NCBI RefSeq assembly: GCF_002754315.1 | Contig: NZ_PEFE01000001.1 | Location: 496,001 to 560,000, forward strand | DNA length: 64,000 bases | Direction of reading: 5' to 3' | DNA from: Flavobacterium sp. 11 | GTDB lineage: Bacteria; Bacteroidota; Bacteroidia; Flavobacteriales; Flavobacteriaceae | Part shown: positions 8,603 through 18,442 of the stretch, one piece after another | How the letters are laid out: each line of letters begins with the position of its first letter | Position numbering within the stretch: position 1 is the stretch's first letter | The notes under the pieces: generated by a model | Seen by the model: the letters and a program-made list of their open reading frames with translations, nothing else | What the model was told of the DNA's origin: nothing | Databases searched by the model: none | Position numbers and translations under genes: made by a program

Positions 8603-9853
8603 TTACATTCCTGTTCTAATCGCTTCCACAGGATCTAGTTTTGAAGCAGAAATAGCAGGAAGTATTCCAGATATCAATCCAATTACAGCAGCTAATCCAG
8701 TTCCCAGAATAATATTACCCGCGCTTAAAACAAATTCGAAATCTAATGCTTTTGTCAAGATTACAGAAATTATCCAAACCAGAAAAAGTCCAATCATTCC
8801 GCCAATCACTGAAAGTATTATGGCTTCAAACAAAAATTGAAATAGTATAAATCTGTTTTTGGCTCCTAATGATTTCTGAATTCCAATCAAATTAGTTCGT
8901 TCTTTTACCGAAACAAACATAATATTGGCAATCCCAAAACCTCCTACCAGTAACGAAAAACCACTAATTATCCAGCCTACAACATTCATTTGTCCTAAAA
9001 TTCCATCTATAAGATCCGTAAAACCAGAAAATACATTAATAAAAAAATTGTCAATTTCACCTGCTTTCAAACCTCTAAAACTTCTTAGTTTTTGAGATAT
9101 TTCGCTTTTATAGGCATCCATATCCACGCCTTTTTCTGGTTTAAAAATAATAACATTAGTCAAGGAAGTATTGTTGTCTCCATACAACTGACGAACAAAA
9201 TTTACTGGAATATAGGCTGATGTATCATTACTGTCTCCAAACAAACCTGAACCTTCTTTTTTGATGACACCAATAACCGTAAAACGCTTGCCATACAAAC
9301 GAACATTTTTCCCGATAGGCTCAGACTCTTCAAATAAGGATTTTGCAATTTCATTTCCCAAAACAATAACTGTTGCACCAGAATTAGCTTCAGATTCATT
9401 ATAAAACCTCCCTTTATCAAATTCAAGGCCTTGAATATCTATAAATTCATGTGAAACAGGAACAATATTGATGTCACTTACTGTTTTCGATTCATATTTA
9501 ATAGTCTCTCTTCGAGTAAATATTTGATATGCCATCTGGTCCGTATTAGTCATAGCCCCTTTCATGAAATTGTACTCGTCGTACTTCACATTAGGAAATT
9601 GCTCTCTTTTCCATTGTGGAATCTCTGAAGGTCCAAAAGAAAATTTCATTAGATAAATCGTATTTTTATCCAAACTACTCAAGTCTTTTGTAATTTTTCT
9701 GTCCAAAGAGTCAACAGCAGCAAGCACAGCAATAATCGAAAAAATTCCAATAGTAACTCCTAACAAAGAAAGCAACGTTCTTAACTTATTGTTTCGCAAT
9801 GCATTCATTGCAAAGCCCAAACTCTCTTTTAATAATCGAAGGTAAACTAGCAT
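8603..9853 (-). CDS. MacB/FtsX-type ABC transporter permease
   Basis: A 416-aa permease with the four-helix MacB topology. A membrane helix after a basic stretch (RNNKLRTLLSLLGVTIGIFSIIA, residues 21-43) precedes a MacB periplasmic core domain (about 44-270), then three C-terminal helices of the FtsX domain (VVGWIISGFSLLVGGFG, FLFEAIILSVIGGMIGLFLV, ILGTGLAAVIGLISGILPA) and the usual ending LDPVEAIRTGM. Such proteins use mechanical force for lipoprotein or peptide export rather than forming a channel. No ATPase gene is beside it, so the partner must be elsewhere. The 198-nt gap before purH contains the divergent promoters. Confidence 0.88.
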   Translation of the reverse strand: MLVYLRLLKESLGFAMNALRNNKLRTLLSLLGVTIGIFSIIAVLAAVDSLDRKITKDLSSLDKNTIYLMKFSFGPSEIPQWKREQFPNVKYDEYNFMKGAMTNTDQMAYQIFTRRETIKYESKTVSDINIVPVSHEFIDIQGLEFDKGRFYNESEANSGATVIVLGNEIAKSLFEESEPIGKNVRLYGKRFTVIGVIKKEGSGLFGDSNDTSAYIPVNFVRQLYGDNNTSLTNVIIFKPEKGVDMDAYKSEISQKLRSFRGLKAGEIDNFFINVFSGFTDLIDGILGQMNVVGWIISGFSLLVGGFGIANIMFVSVKERTNLIGIQKSLGAKNRFILFQFLFEAIILSVIGGMIGLFLVWIISVILTKALDFEFVLSAGNIILGTGLAAVIGLISGILPAISASKLDPVEAIRTGM

Positions 9854-10020
9854 AAAATCTTTTTTGTATTAAAGTAAAATTCCATAAATATTAATCAAAA
9901 ACCTAATGAAAAATGTATTCGTTGCCGTGTGAATCAATTATTTTACCTTTGCCAATGAAATAGGAGTAAAAATTACACATTATCTCATTTTCAAATGGCT
10001 TAATTTTCACATTAAAAAAC

Positions 10021-10028
10021 TATTTTTG
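10021..10028 (+). promoter_or_regulatory. -7 element TATTTTTG of the purH promoter
   Basis: An exact TAnnTTTG followed by C, 23 nt before the purH ATG. No ideal -33 box is visible. Confidence 0.55.
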
Positions 10029-10051
10029 CACTTTATAACTATAACTACATA

Positions 10052-11578
10052 ATGAACACAACAAAAACAATTCAATCTGCATTAATCTCTGTCTTTTCAA
10101 AAGAAGGATTAGAACCTATAGTAAGACAACTAAACAGTCAAAATGTTACACTTTATTCTACTGGAGGGACTGAGGATTTTATAAAAAATTTAGGAATACC
10201 TGTAATTCCTGTTGAAGATGTTACTTCCTACCCTTCTATTTTGGGTGGTAGAGTAAAAACATTACACCCAAAAGTTTTTGGAGGAATCTTAAACCGCCAA
10301 GACAACGAGAGTGATGTACAACAAATGATAGAGTTCAACATTCCACAAATAGATTTAGTAATTGTTGACTTATATCCTTTTGAAAAAACAGTGGCTTCCG
10401 GAGCTAGTGAATCAGATATTATTGAAAAAATAGATATTGGTGGTATTTCTTTGATACGTGCTGCCGCAAAAAACTTCAAGGACACTGTAATTGTAGCATC
10501 GGTTGACCAATATGGTTTGCTTTTGGACTTGATTACAGAGCAAAATGGAGCTACAACATTGGAAGACAGAAAATTATTGGCTACAAAAGCATTTCATGTT
10601 TCATCTCATTATGACACTGCAATTTTCAATTATTTCAACACTGACGAAACAATATTCAAACAAAGTATTGCTAACGGTCAAGTTTTAAGATACGGTGAAA
10701 ACCCACATCAAAAAGGATTTTTCTTCGGGGATTTTGACGCAATGTTCAACAAAGTTCACGGAAAAGAATTGTCTTACAATAATTTATTAGATGTAGATGC
10801 TGCCGTAAATTTGATTAATGAATTCAAAAATGACGGCCCTACATTTGCTATATTAAAACACAATAATGCCTGTGGTTTAGCGTCAAGAACTACGATTAGT
10901 GAAGCGTATCTTGCGGCTTTGGCCTGCGATCCTACTTCAGCTTTTGGAGGTGTTTTAATTTCGAATACAAAAATTGATGTTGCTACTGCTTCAGAAATAA
11001 ACAAATTGTTTTGCGAAGTTGTAATTGCTCCAGAATATGATACTGAAGCCATTGCAATTTTACAAGAAAAGAAAAACCGAATTATATTAATCCAAAACGA
11101 AGTAGAATTACCACAAAAACAAGTTCGTACTTGCTTAAACGGAATTTTAGTTCAGGAAAGAAACAACATAACCGACAATAAACAAGACTTAAGAACCGTT
11201 ACTATAACTGAACCTACTGAACAAGAAATTCAGGATCTAATTTTTGCTTCTAAAATTTGTAAAAACACAAAATCAAACACGATTGTTTTTGCAAAAAACG
11301 GTACACTTATTGCGTCAGGTACAGGACAGACATCAAGAGTTGATGCCTTGCAACAAGCAATAGAAAAAGCGAATAATTTTCACTTTGATTTGCATGGTGC
11401 AGTAATGGCAAGCGACGCGTTTTTCCCTTTTCCAGATTGTGTAGAAATCGCTAAAGAAGCCGGAATAACTGCTGTAATTCAGCCAGGAGGATCTATAAAA
11501 GACGAATTGAGTATTAATTATTGTAATGAAAATAAAGTTGCAATGGTATTTACAGGAACTCGTCATTTTAAACATTAA
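10052..11578 (+). CDS. purH: bifunctional AICAR transformylase / IMP cyclohydrolase
   Basis: A 508-aa enzyme that catalyses the last two steps of IMP synthesis. The N-terminal MGS-like cyclohydrolase domain (residues 1-195) shows ALISVFSKEGLEP, LYSTGGTEDFI, GGRVKTLHPKVFGGIL and DIGGISLIRAAAKN. The C-terminal transformylase domain shows LRYGENPHQKG, LLDVDAAVNLI, ILKHNNACG (with the catalytic Lys-His) and ASDAFFPFPD, ending FTGTRHFKH. The length is normal. It is transcribed from its own promoter, with the mreB promoter directly after its stop. Confidence 0.97.
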   Translation: MNTTKTIQSALISVFSKEGLEPIVRQLNSQNVTLYSTGGTEDFIKNLGIPVIPVEDVTSYPSILGGRVKTLHPKVFGGILNRQDNESDVQQMIEFNIPQIDLVIVDLYPFEKTVASGASESDIIEKIDIGGISLIRAAAKNFKDTVIVASVDQYGLLLDLITEQNGATTLEDRKLLATKAFHVSSHYDTAIFNYFNTDETIFKQSIANGQVLRYGENPHQKGFFFGDFDAMFNKVHGKELSYNNLLDVDAAVNLINEFKNDGPTFAILKHNNACGLASRTTISEAYLAALACDPTSAFGGVLISNTKIDVATASEINKLFCEVVIAPEYDTEAIAILQEKKNRIILIQNEVELPQKQVRTCLNGILVQERNNITDNKQDLRTVTITEPTEQEIQDLIFASKICKNTKSNTIVFAKNGTLIASGTGQTSRVDALQQAIEKANNFHFDLHGAVMASDAFFPFPDCVEIAKEAGITAVIQPGGSIKDELSINYCNENKVAMVFTGTRHFKH

Positions 11579-11584
11579 TTTGTT

Positions 11585-11592
11585 TAACTTTG
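11585..11592 (+). promoter_or_regulatory. -7 element TAACTTTG of the mreB promoter
   Basis: A TAnnTTTG match followed by C, 40 nt before the mreB ATG and only 7 nt after the purH stop. Confidence 0.5.
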
Positions 11593-11631
11593 CCCGTCAC
11601 AAATTTATAACTTTTAACCCTTAAAAAACTT

Positions 11632-12660
11632 ATGGGATTTTTTGATTTCATGACCGAGGATATTGCGATAGACCTTGGTACCGCCAACACTTTAATCATC
11701 CATAATGATAAAGTTGTCATAGACAGCCCTTCGATAGTTGCTCGTGATAGAGTTTCAGGCAAAATCATCGCTGTTGGTAAAGAAGCCAACATGATGCAGG
11801 GAAAAACACATGAAAACATTAAAACGATAAGACCTTTGAAAGATGGTGTAATTGCTGATTTTGATGCTTCAGAAAAAATGATCAGTATGTTTATAAAAAG
11901 CATACCGGCATTGAAAAAAAGAATGTTTACTCCCGCATTAAGAATGGTTGTTTGTATTCCTTCAGGCATTACTGAAGTGGAAATGAGAGCCGTAAAAGAA
12001 TCATGCGAAAGAGTAAATGGGAAAGAAGTTTATTTGATACATGAACCTATGGCAGCAGCAATAGGTATTGGAATAGACATCATGCAACCAAAAGGAAACA
12101 TGATTGTTGATATAGGTGGTGGAACAACTGAAATTGCAGTTATTGCATTAGGCGGAATTGTATGTGATAAATCAGTAAAAATTGCTGGTGATGTATTTAC
12201 AAATGACATCGTTTATTACATGCGTACACAACACAATCTTTTTGTTGGAGAAAGTACTGCTGAAAAAATCAAAATTCAAATTGGTGCCGCTATCGAAGAT
12301 TTAGAAACTCCTCCAGAAGACATGTCAGTTCAAGGTAGAGATTTACTTACCGGTAAACCAAAACAAGTAGAAGTTTCTTATAGAGAAATTGCGAAAGCAT
12401 TAGACAAATCAATCCAACGAATTGAAGATGCAGTAATGGAAACTTTATCACAAACACCTCCTGAATTAGCAGCCGATATTTACAACACAGGAATTTATCT
12501 TGCAGGTGGAGGATCTATGTTAAGAGGGCTTGATAAAAGGATTTCGCAAAAAACAGATTTACCTGTTTACATTGCAGAAGATCCATTAAGAGCAGTTGTT
12601 AGAGGAACTGGTATGGCACTTAAAAACATTACTAAATTTAAAAGCATTTTGATTAAGTAA
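11632..12660 (+). CDS. mreB: rod shape-determining actin homologue MreB
   Basis: A 342-aa bacterial actin that polymerises under the inner membrane and guides lateral wall synthesis. Phosphate loop 1 (IAIDLGTANTLI, residues 10-21), phosphate 2 (MIVDIGGGTTEIAVIALGG), connect motifs and the adenosine motif GIYLAGGGSMLRG are all present. The N-terminal MGFFDFMTED can form the membrane-binding amphipathic segment. It is the first gene of mreBCD-mrdA-rodA, though 100 nt separate it from mreC. Confidence 0.97.
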   Translation: MGFFDFMTEDIAIDLGTANTLIIHNDKVVIDSPSIVARDRVSGKIIAVGKEANMMQGKTHENIKTIRPLKDGVIADFDASEKMISMFIKSIPALKKRMFTPALRMVVCIPSGITEVEMRAVKESCERVNGKEVYLIHEPMAAAIGIGIDIMQPKGNMIVDIGGGTTEIAVIALGGIVCDKSVKIAGDVFTNDIVYYMRTQHNLFVGESTAEKIKIQIGAAIEDLETPPEDMSVQGRDLLTGKPKQVEVSYREIAKALDKSIQRIEDAVMETLSQTPPELAADIYNTGIYLAGGGSMLRGLDKRISQKTDLPVYIAEDPLRAVVRGTGMALKNITKFKSILIK

Positions 12661-12760
12661 TTCGTTTTTGTTACACTTGCAAGCCTTCAAGCACAAGTCA
12701 ATTTACAACAATTAGATTACAAAAAAAGACATACAGTTATTTACATTATACCGTTAAGAA

Positions 12761-13585
12761 ATGCAGCAAATATTTAATTTTATTTTTAAAAACAGTAATA
12801 GATTACTGTTTTTGCTGCTTTTGGGTATCTCGTTATCACTCACAATTCAATCCCATTCTTTCCACAGAAGCAAAATAATTAGTTCCGCAAACTTTTTAAG
12901 TGGCGGAGTGTACGAAAAAGTGAATAACCTTAACGAATACTTGAATTTAAAAACTCAAAATGATGCACTTGCTCTTGAAAATGCAAAGCTAAGAAGCCTT
13001 CTATTCAATCGTAAAGATACTACTGCAATAAAAAAACTAGACAGTATTAAAGGGGTAAAACCAGACGATATTGTTGTTTCCAAAGTAATACACAACTCCT
13101 ATAATGTCCATGAAAATTACTTAACCTTGAATTCAGGAGAATTGCAAGGTGTAAAACCAGATATGGGGGTAATTAACAGTTTAGGAATTGTTGGAATCAT
13201 AGAAAATACATCGCCAAAATATTCTACTGTAATCAGTATTCTGAATAAAAAATCTCAAATCAATGCCAAAATCAAAAAGTCAAATCACTTTGGGTCACTT
13301 GTTTGGGACGGAAAAAGTACTGGATTTGTTCAACTGGTTGATGTACCTAGATTAGCAGCCATTAGAAAAGGCGATACAATCGTAACTGGCGGACAATCTG
13401 TAATTTTTCCAGAAAATATAGGAATAGGTACAATTGAAAATATCTATACTGAAGAAGAAACTAATTATTATAAAATAAACGTCAGACTATTCAACGATAT
13501 GACAAATTTAGGCCATGTCTATATCATAAAAAGGAAAGATCGTGAAGAAATCATTAATTTAGAAAAAAGAGAAAAGGATGAATAG
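12761..13585 (+). CDS. mreC: rod shape-determining protein MreC
   Basis: A 274-aa bitopic inner-membrane protein linking MreB to the periplasmic wall machinery. It has an N-terminal helix (LLFLLLLGISLSLTIQS), a coiled coil (about residues 55-85, LKTQNDALALENAKLRSLL) and a periplasmic beta-barrel part with the repeated MreC glycine pattern (NSLGIVGIIENTSPKYSTV, GDTIVTGGQSVIFPENIGIG). The C-terminus is charged. It overlaps mreD by 8 nt, implying coupled translation. Confidence 0.93.
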   Translation: MQQIFNFIFKNSNRLLFLLLLGISLSLTIQSHSFHRSKIISSANFLSGGVYEKVNNLNEYLNLKTQNDALALENAKLRSLLFNRKDTTAIKKLDSIKGVKPDDIVVSKVIHNSYNVHENYLTLNSGELQGVKPDMGVINSLGIVGIIENTSPKYSTVISILNKKSQINAKIKKSNHFGSLVWDGKSTGFVQLVDVPRLAAIRKGDTIVTGGQSVIFPENIGIGTIENIYTEEETNYYKINVRLFNDMTNLGHVYIIKRKDREEIINLEKREKDE

Positions 13586-14084
13586 CGCATTGTTAGTCAA
13601 TATTTTTCGATTTATTCTGTTATTGGCAGTTCAAATTATCATATTCAACAATATGAATTTTTTGGGTTATATAAGCCCTTTCCCTTATATATTGTTCATA
13701 ATACTTTACCCTGTAAACGGAAACAAATCTGGTCTTGTAGTAGCGAGTTTCATACTTGGACTTATTATGGATATGTTTAGCAATTCAGGCGGAATACATG
13801 CCACTGCATGTTTAGTTCTAGCCTATTTTAGACCCGCTATTTTTAAATTTGCTTTTGGTCTAAGTTATGAATATCAAACTGTAAAATTAAATGACGTTTT
13901 GACACCTGAAAGATTCTCTTTTATATTACTTTCTGTTGTTATACACCATTTTACGTTATTTTTACTGGAAGCATTCCAGTTTAGCTTTATTTTTGATATA
14001 CTAATTAGAACATTATTAAGTACTGTATTCACAATCATTATTTGCATTATCATAATATATCTTATTAAGCCGAACAAAAGATGA
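13578..14084 (+). CDS. mreD: rod shape-determining protein MreD
   Basis: A 168-aa polytopic protein with five or six hydrophobic helices, including FILLLAVQIIIFNNMNFLGY at the start, and the MreD-like stretch SPFPYILFIILYPVN. It overlaps mreC upstream by 8 nt and the next gene by 4 nt (ATGA), a strictly coupled operon position that supports the name more than the poorly conserved sequence does. Confidence 0.88.
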   Translation: MNSALLVNIFRFILLLAVQIIIFNNMNFLGYISPFPYILFIILYPVNGNKSGLVVASFILGLIMDMFSNSGGIHATACLVLAYFRPAIFKFAFGLSYEYQTVKLNDVLTPERFSFILLSVVIHHFTLFLLEAFQFSFIFDILIRTLLSTVFTIIICIIIIYLIKPNKR

Positions 14085-16033
14085 GAAAAGTCTTGTTGCC
14101 TTCTTTAATCATTATAGCTACATCTTTGCTTGTAATGCGTATCTTTTATTTGCAGATTGTTGACGACACTTTAAAACTAAAGTCTGAAAACAATGCCATT
14201 AAAAAAAAGTATGAATATCCTGAAAGAGGATATATGTATGATAGAAAAGGAAAGTTATTAGTTGCAAACCAAGCATCTTATGACATCATGGTCATTCCTA
14301 GAGAAGTCAAAAATACTGATACTTTAGAATTTTGTCAATTATTGAATATCACAAAAGAAGATTTTATTAAAAAAATTGAAAAAGCTACAGTATACAGTCC
14401 GCGCTTGCCATCTGTTTTTTTATCTCAGTTAAACAAAAGTGAATTTGCTGCGTTTCAAGAAAAAATAAGAAAATATGAAGGTTTTTATTTTCAAAAACGT
14501 TCCCTTCGTGATTATGAAGTAGATTTTGGAGCCAATATTTTTGGATTCATCACTCAGGTAAATGAAAAACTAGTCGCCAAAAATCCGTATTATAATAGTG
14601 GTGACTTAATTGGGAGACAAGGAGTTGAAGAAAGCTACGAAGATCTTTTACGCGGAGTGAAAGGTGTAAAATACATTCAAAAAGACAAATACAACAGGGA
14701 AATAGGTTCTTATAAAGATGGGAAATACGACACTATCGCTGTTCAAGGAGAAGACATAAATCTGACCATAGATGCTGAAATTCAAAAATATGGGGAGGAA
14801 TTAATGATTAATAAACGAGGTGGAATTGTAGCAATTGAACCTAGTACCGGTGAAATATTGGCGCTTGTAACTGCTCCATCGTATGACCCTGGAATATTAG
14901 TAGGAAGACAACGGTCTAAGAATTATACTGAATTATACCGCGATTCCATAGCAAAACCACTTTATGACAGAGGTTTGCTGGCTGAATATCCACCAGGATC
15001 TCCATTCAAGATTTTAACTGGACTAGTAGCATTACAAGAAGGAGTAATTGATGACAATACTACTGTTTTTTGCAATCGTGGTTTTAGCTATGCAAGAGGA
15101 CGTTTTATGGGATGCCACTGTCATGGAGGCGCACTTCAATTACACCGAGGTATCTTTGAATCTTGCAACTCCTATTTTGCAACGGCTTACATGAAGACCA
15201 TAAATAAATATTCAAAACCTGCACAAGCGGTTGATATTTGGAGCAAACACGTGAAAAGTTTTGGTCTTGGACAATTCATGGGATATGATTTACCAACTGG
15301 TAAAAAAGGAAACGTACCCGATTCAAAAACATACAAACGCATTTATCCTAACGGTGGCTGGAGAAGTACTACTATTGTTTCTAATTCAATTGGACAAGGT
15401 GAAGTTCTAATGACTCCTATTCAGCTGGCGAATATGATGGCAACAATAGCTAACGAAGGTCATTATTATACGCCTCATATAATCAAAAAAATTGAAGGGC
15501 ACAAAATTGACAAAAAATTCACTACCAAACATGAAACCACAATTGATAAAAAACATTTCAAACCAATTATCAGCGGTTTATTTGATGTTTACAACTTAGG
15601 AACAGCAAGATCCCTACGAGTGGAAGGAATTGATATTTGTGGAAAGACTGGAACAGCAGAAAATTTTGCTAAAATTGGAGGAGTACGCGTAAAAATGGAA
15701 GACCATTCAATATTTGTAGCTTTTGCACCAAAAGACAATCCCAAAATTGCAATTGCAGTTATGGTTGAAAATGGTGGATATGGAGCAACTATAGCTGGAC
15801 CAATTGCCAGTTTGATGATAGAAAAATACCTAAGACAAAAAATCACCAGAGTTGACTTAGAAAAAAGGATTCTTGCAACAAGTTTACAAAGTCGATATGC
15901 TAAATTAGGAGGACTGTCAGAAGCCGTAAAATTACAATTAAGAATTAGCGACTCTCTTCTAAAAAAGAAAACAACTATTCCAACAGTGAAAGCAAAAACA
16001 GATACCACAAAATCGAATAAACAAGCTATTTAA
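14081..16033 (+). CDS. mrdA: penicillin-binding protein 2, class B transpeptidase
   Basis: A 650-aa transpeptidase for side-wall peptidoglycan. A single membrane anchor (LLPSLIIIATSLLVMRIFYLQ) is followed by the pedestal dimerisation domain (RGYMYDRKGKLLVAN) and the transpeptidase domain with the three active-site motifs: SPFK (SxxK, within YPPGSPFKILTG), SCNSYF (SxN) and CGKTGTAEN (KTG). A low-complexity basic tail of about 40 residues ends the protein. It partners RodA, whose gene begins 5 nt later. Confidence 0.95.
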   Translation: MRKVLLPSLIIIATSLLVMRIFYLQIVDDTLKLKSENNAIKKKYEYPERGYMYDRKGKLLVANQASYDIMVIPREVKNTDTLEFCQLLNITKEDFIKKIEKATVYSPRLPSVFLSQLNKSEFAAFQEKIRKYEGFYFQKRSLRDYEVDFGANIFGFITQVNEKLVAKNPYYNSGDLIGRQGVEESYEDLLRGVKGVKYIQKDKYNREIGSYKDGKYDTIAVQGEDINLTIDAEIQKYGEELMINKRGGIVAIEPSTGEILALVTAPSYDPGILVGRQRSKNYTELYRDSIAKPLYDRGLLAEYPPGSPFKILTGLVALQEGVIDDNTTVFCNRGFSYARGRFMGCHCHGGALQLHRGIFESCNSYFATAYMKTINKYSKPAQAVDIWSKHVKSFGLGQFMGYDLPTGKKGNVPDSKTYKRIYPNGGWRSTTIVSNSIGQGEVLMTPIQLANMMATIANEGHYYTPHIIKKIEGHKIDKKFTTKHETTIDKKHFKPIISGLFDVYNLGTARSLRVEGIDICGKTGTAENFAKIGGVRVKMEDHSIFVAFAPKDNPKIAIAVMVENGGYGATIAGPIASLMIEKYLRQKITRVDLEKRILATSLQSRYAKLGGLSEAVKLQLRISDSLLKKKTTIPTVKAKTDTTKSNKQAI

Positions 16034-16038
16034 TTCAG

Positions 16039-17274
16039 ATGAAAAACCAAAGCATAACAAATAACATTGACTGGATAAGCATAATAATCTATGTTTCATT
16101 AGTTATTTTGGGTTGGCTAAATATCTATTCGTCTTCGCTCTCATCAATGGAGGACACTCATGAGAAACAGCTTATATTCATTATATTGACTATTCCGTTA
16201 ATTTTTATTGTGCTTTCTGTTGACGGTAAGTTTTATGAAAAATATGCAAGTATCATTTTTGGAATTTCCTTACTTACATTAGCCGGATTATTTTTATTTG
16301 GTAAAACCATAGCGGGTCAACGTTGTTGGTATGCAATAGGCAGTTTCACGATTCAACCTTCTGAATTTGCAAAAGCGGCTACGGCTTTGGCATTAGCCAA
16401 ATATTTAAGTGACACCCAGATTAATTTAAAAGAAGTGAATAGGCAGGTACAAGCTCTTGCAATAATTCTTTTGCCTGTCATCCTGATACTTCCGCAACCT
16501 GACCCTGGAAGTGCTTTAATATATAGCATATTCATCATAGTTTTATACCGCGAAGGGCTACCGTCATGGTATGTTTGGACAGGATTTATTACCATCCTAT
16601 TATTTGTGCTAACACTGATATTAGAGCCACAATATGTAATTCTTATAGCATTAGTTACATTAATATTAGTTCATTTAAAATCAAGATTAGCCGATAGAAA
16701 TATTGTTCTGAGCAGCATCCTTTTAGTGGTTATTTCTGGATTTGTACTGTCTGTAAACTATGTTTTTGAAAATGTCTTTAAACAACATCACAGGGATCGT
16801 TTTAATATACTTTTAGGCAAAACCGTCGATCTGAAAGGAATCGGTTATAACACCAATCAATCCGAAATAGCCATTGGTTCTGGAGGTTGGTTTGGAAAAG
16901 GGTTTCTTGAAGGAACACAAACCAAAGGCGGATTTGTTCCTGAGCAACATACAGATTATATATTCACAACAGTGGGTGAAGAATGGGGATTTGTTGGTTC
17001 CTTAGTAGTTATCGCTCTTTTTGCAGGTTTATTTCTTAGAATAATATACTTGGCAGAAAGACAAAAAACAAAATTCAGCAGGGTATATGGATATTGTGTT
17101 GCAGGGGTTTTATTTACACATTTCTTTGTAAATATAGCGATGGTAGTTGGTATTTTCCCAACAATTGGGGTTCCGCTTCCTTTCTTCTCTTACGGAGGTT
17201 CGGGACTTTGGGGCTTTACTATATTGTTGTTTATATTTATAAAAATGGACGCCAATAAAGTAAACGAGTGGTAA
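16039..17274 (+). CDS. rodA: RodA, SEDS-family peptidoglycan glycosyltransferase
   Basis: A 411-aa polytopic membrane protein that polymerises lipid II with PBP2 in rod-mode growth. SEDS signatures are visible: QRCWYAIGSFTIQPSEFAK (with the conserved Gln-Pro-Ser-Glu), LPQPDPGSALIY, the large periplasmic loop with EQHTDYIFTTVGEEWGFVG (catalytic Asp region) and the C-terminal GIFPTIGVPLPFFSYGGSG. It is the last gene of the rod operon. The 115 nt that follow are AT-rich with no clear hairpin. Confidence 0.95.
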   Translation: MKNQSITNNIDWISIIIYVSLVILGWLNIYSSSLSSMEDTHEKQLIFIILTIPLIFIVLSVDGKFYEKYASIIFGISLLTLAGLFLFGKTIAGQRCWYAIGSFTIQPSEFAKAATALALAKYLSDTQINLKEVNRQVQALAIILLPVILILPQPDPGSALIYSIFIIVLYREGLPSWYVWTGFITILLFVLTLILEPQYVILIALVTLILVHLKSRLADRNIVLSSILLVVISGFVLSVNYVFENVFKQHHRDRFNILLGKTVDLKGIGYNTNQSEIAIGSGGWFGKGFLEGTQTKGGFVPEQHTDYIFTTVGEEWGFVGSLVVIALFAGLFLRIIYLAERQKTKFSRVYGYCVAGVLFTHFFVNIAMVVGIFPTIGVPLPFFSYGGSGLWGFTILLFIFIKMDANKVNEW

Positions 17275-17389
17275 TTAAATAGGTTTTAATTATTAAGATT
17301 TTATTCTTGTATATAGTTTTATTTCAATTATTTATACGTTTACCACTTTACAAAAACAGAAACTTTAAAAATTCTTATTCCCAGTAGAG

Positions 17390-18238
17390 TTAATTAAAAC
17401 TCCAATTTTTATAATCTGTCCTTTTTTCCAATTGATTCTCAATGTTGTCATTCAATTTTGGAAAGAAGTTAATTCCGGTCATTTTTTCGATATAATCAAC
17501 CGAAACCACAAAACTATATAGTGGTTTATCACTTTCTGAATTGGGAATAAGGAAACCAATCATTTTAAAGTTCCCACCAGAATTATCCAATAAAATTTTA
17601 TAAAAAAACTTAGGAACCGAAACCTTCTCTTTACCTATTGTCATTAATGAGAATTCTAAAACTCCACCCGTAATTACATAAATTCCTTCATATTTTACAG
17701 CCCAATAACGTACTTTTTGTTCTAATCTATTCCAGACACCGTTATTAAAATTACGCACTTGAGGAGAAATATTTGAAGTGAAAAAAGTTTCGTTATAAGC
17801 ATCTAAAGCAAACTCCATATCACCTGCAGGACAAAGATGACCTTTATCATATATTGACTTTTTATAATTTCTCCAATCAGCAGAACCCGTTTTTACTTTG
17901 GCATCCTCAATAAAAAAAGGACGCTTAAAGTTATTATTCTTAATATAGTTTTTCTTCAACTCATAAGCCACCCATTCTGCCTGTTCATGAACTTCATTAT
18001 AGGACAAAGTGTAATACTTATGCTGCACAACTTGATTGGTTGTAGATGACGGCAAAAAATCAAAATTTCCCACTAACCTTGCACTACTATTCTCAACACT
18101 AACAACCTGAATTAAGACTCCTCCCTTTCTCCCATTAGATGCATCTGGATTACCTACTTCCAAATCCTTTTTACAGGAAGAAAAAAGGATTCCGTAAAGA
18201 ATAATAAATATCAACGCGAATAATTTTCTATTTTTCAT
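17390..18238 (-). CDS. DNA/RNA non-specific endonuclease, lipoprotein
   Basis: A 282-aa protein of the beta-beta-alpha-metal nuclease family. The signal peptide ends LFSSCKKD, a good lipobox, so it is probably tethered to the outer membrane. The catalytic motif is DKGHLCPAGD near residue 132 (the canonical form is DRGH; Arg is replaced by Lys, while the general-base His is kept). The metal-ligand Asn lies in FFTSNISPQVRNFNNGVWNRLE. Such enzymes degrade extracellular nucleic acid, perhaps for phosphate or nucleoside supply. It is monocistronic. Confidence 0.88.
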   Translation of the reverse strand: MKNRKLFALIFIILYGILFSSCKKDLEVGNPDASNGRKGGVLIQVVSVENSSARLVGNFDFLPSSTTNQVVQHKYYTLSYNEVHEQAEWVAYELKKNYIKNNNFKRPFFIEDAKVKTGSADWRNYKKSIYDKGHLCPAGDMEFALDAYNETFFTSNISPQVRNFNNGVWNRLEQKVRYWAVKYEGIYVITGGVLEFSLMTIGKEKVSVPKFFYKILLDNSGGNFKMIGFLIPNSESDKPLYSFVVSVDYIEKMTGINFFPKLNDNIENQLEKRTDYKNWSFN

Positions 18239-18355
18239 TGCTAACTATGTATAAGGATTCTCCCAACTCTTCTATTTTTAAAATCAAAACAAGCAGTCTA
18301 AATTGACTAAAAAAGTCATCTGAAAGCTATTTTAAATATCAATAATTTACTCAAA

Positions 18356-18396
18356 CTAAAAACGCTCCAAAAATTCAATGAGAATTTTTGGAGCGT
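18356..18396 (-). terminator. strong terminator of the prc gene
   Basis: A 15-bp perfect stem (ACGCTCCAAAAATTC with its complement, 18362-18396) with a 5-nt loop. On the minus strand it is followed by a T-run. Confidence 0.85.
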
Positions 18397-18442
18397 AATA
18401 GTTACTAATACTTGTATGTTTTATGAACTAACAAATTCTTTA

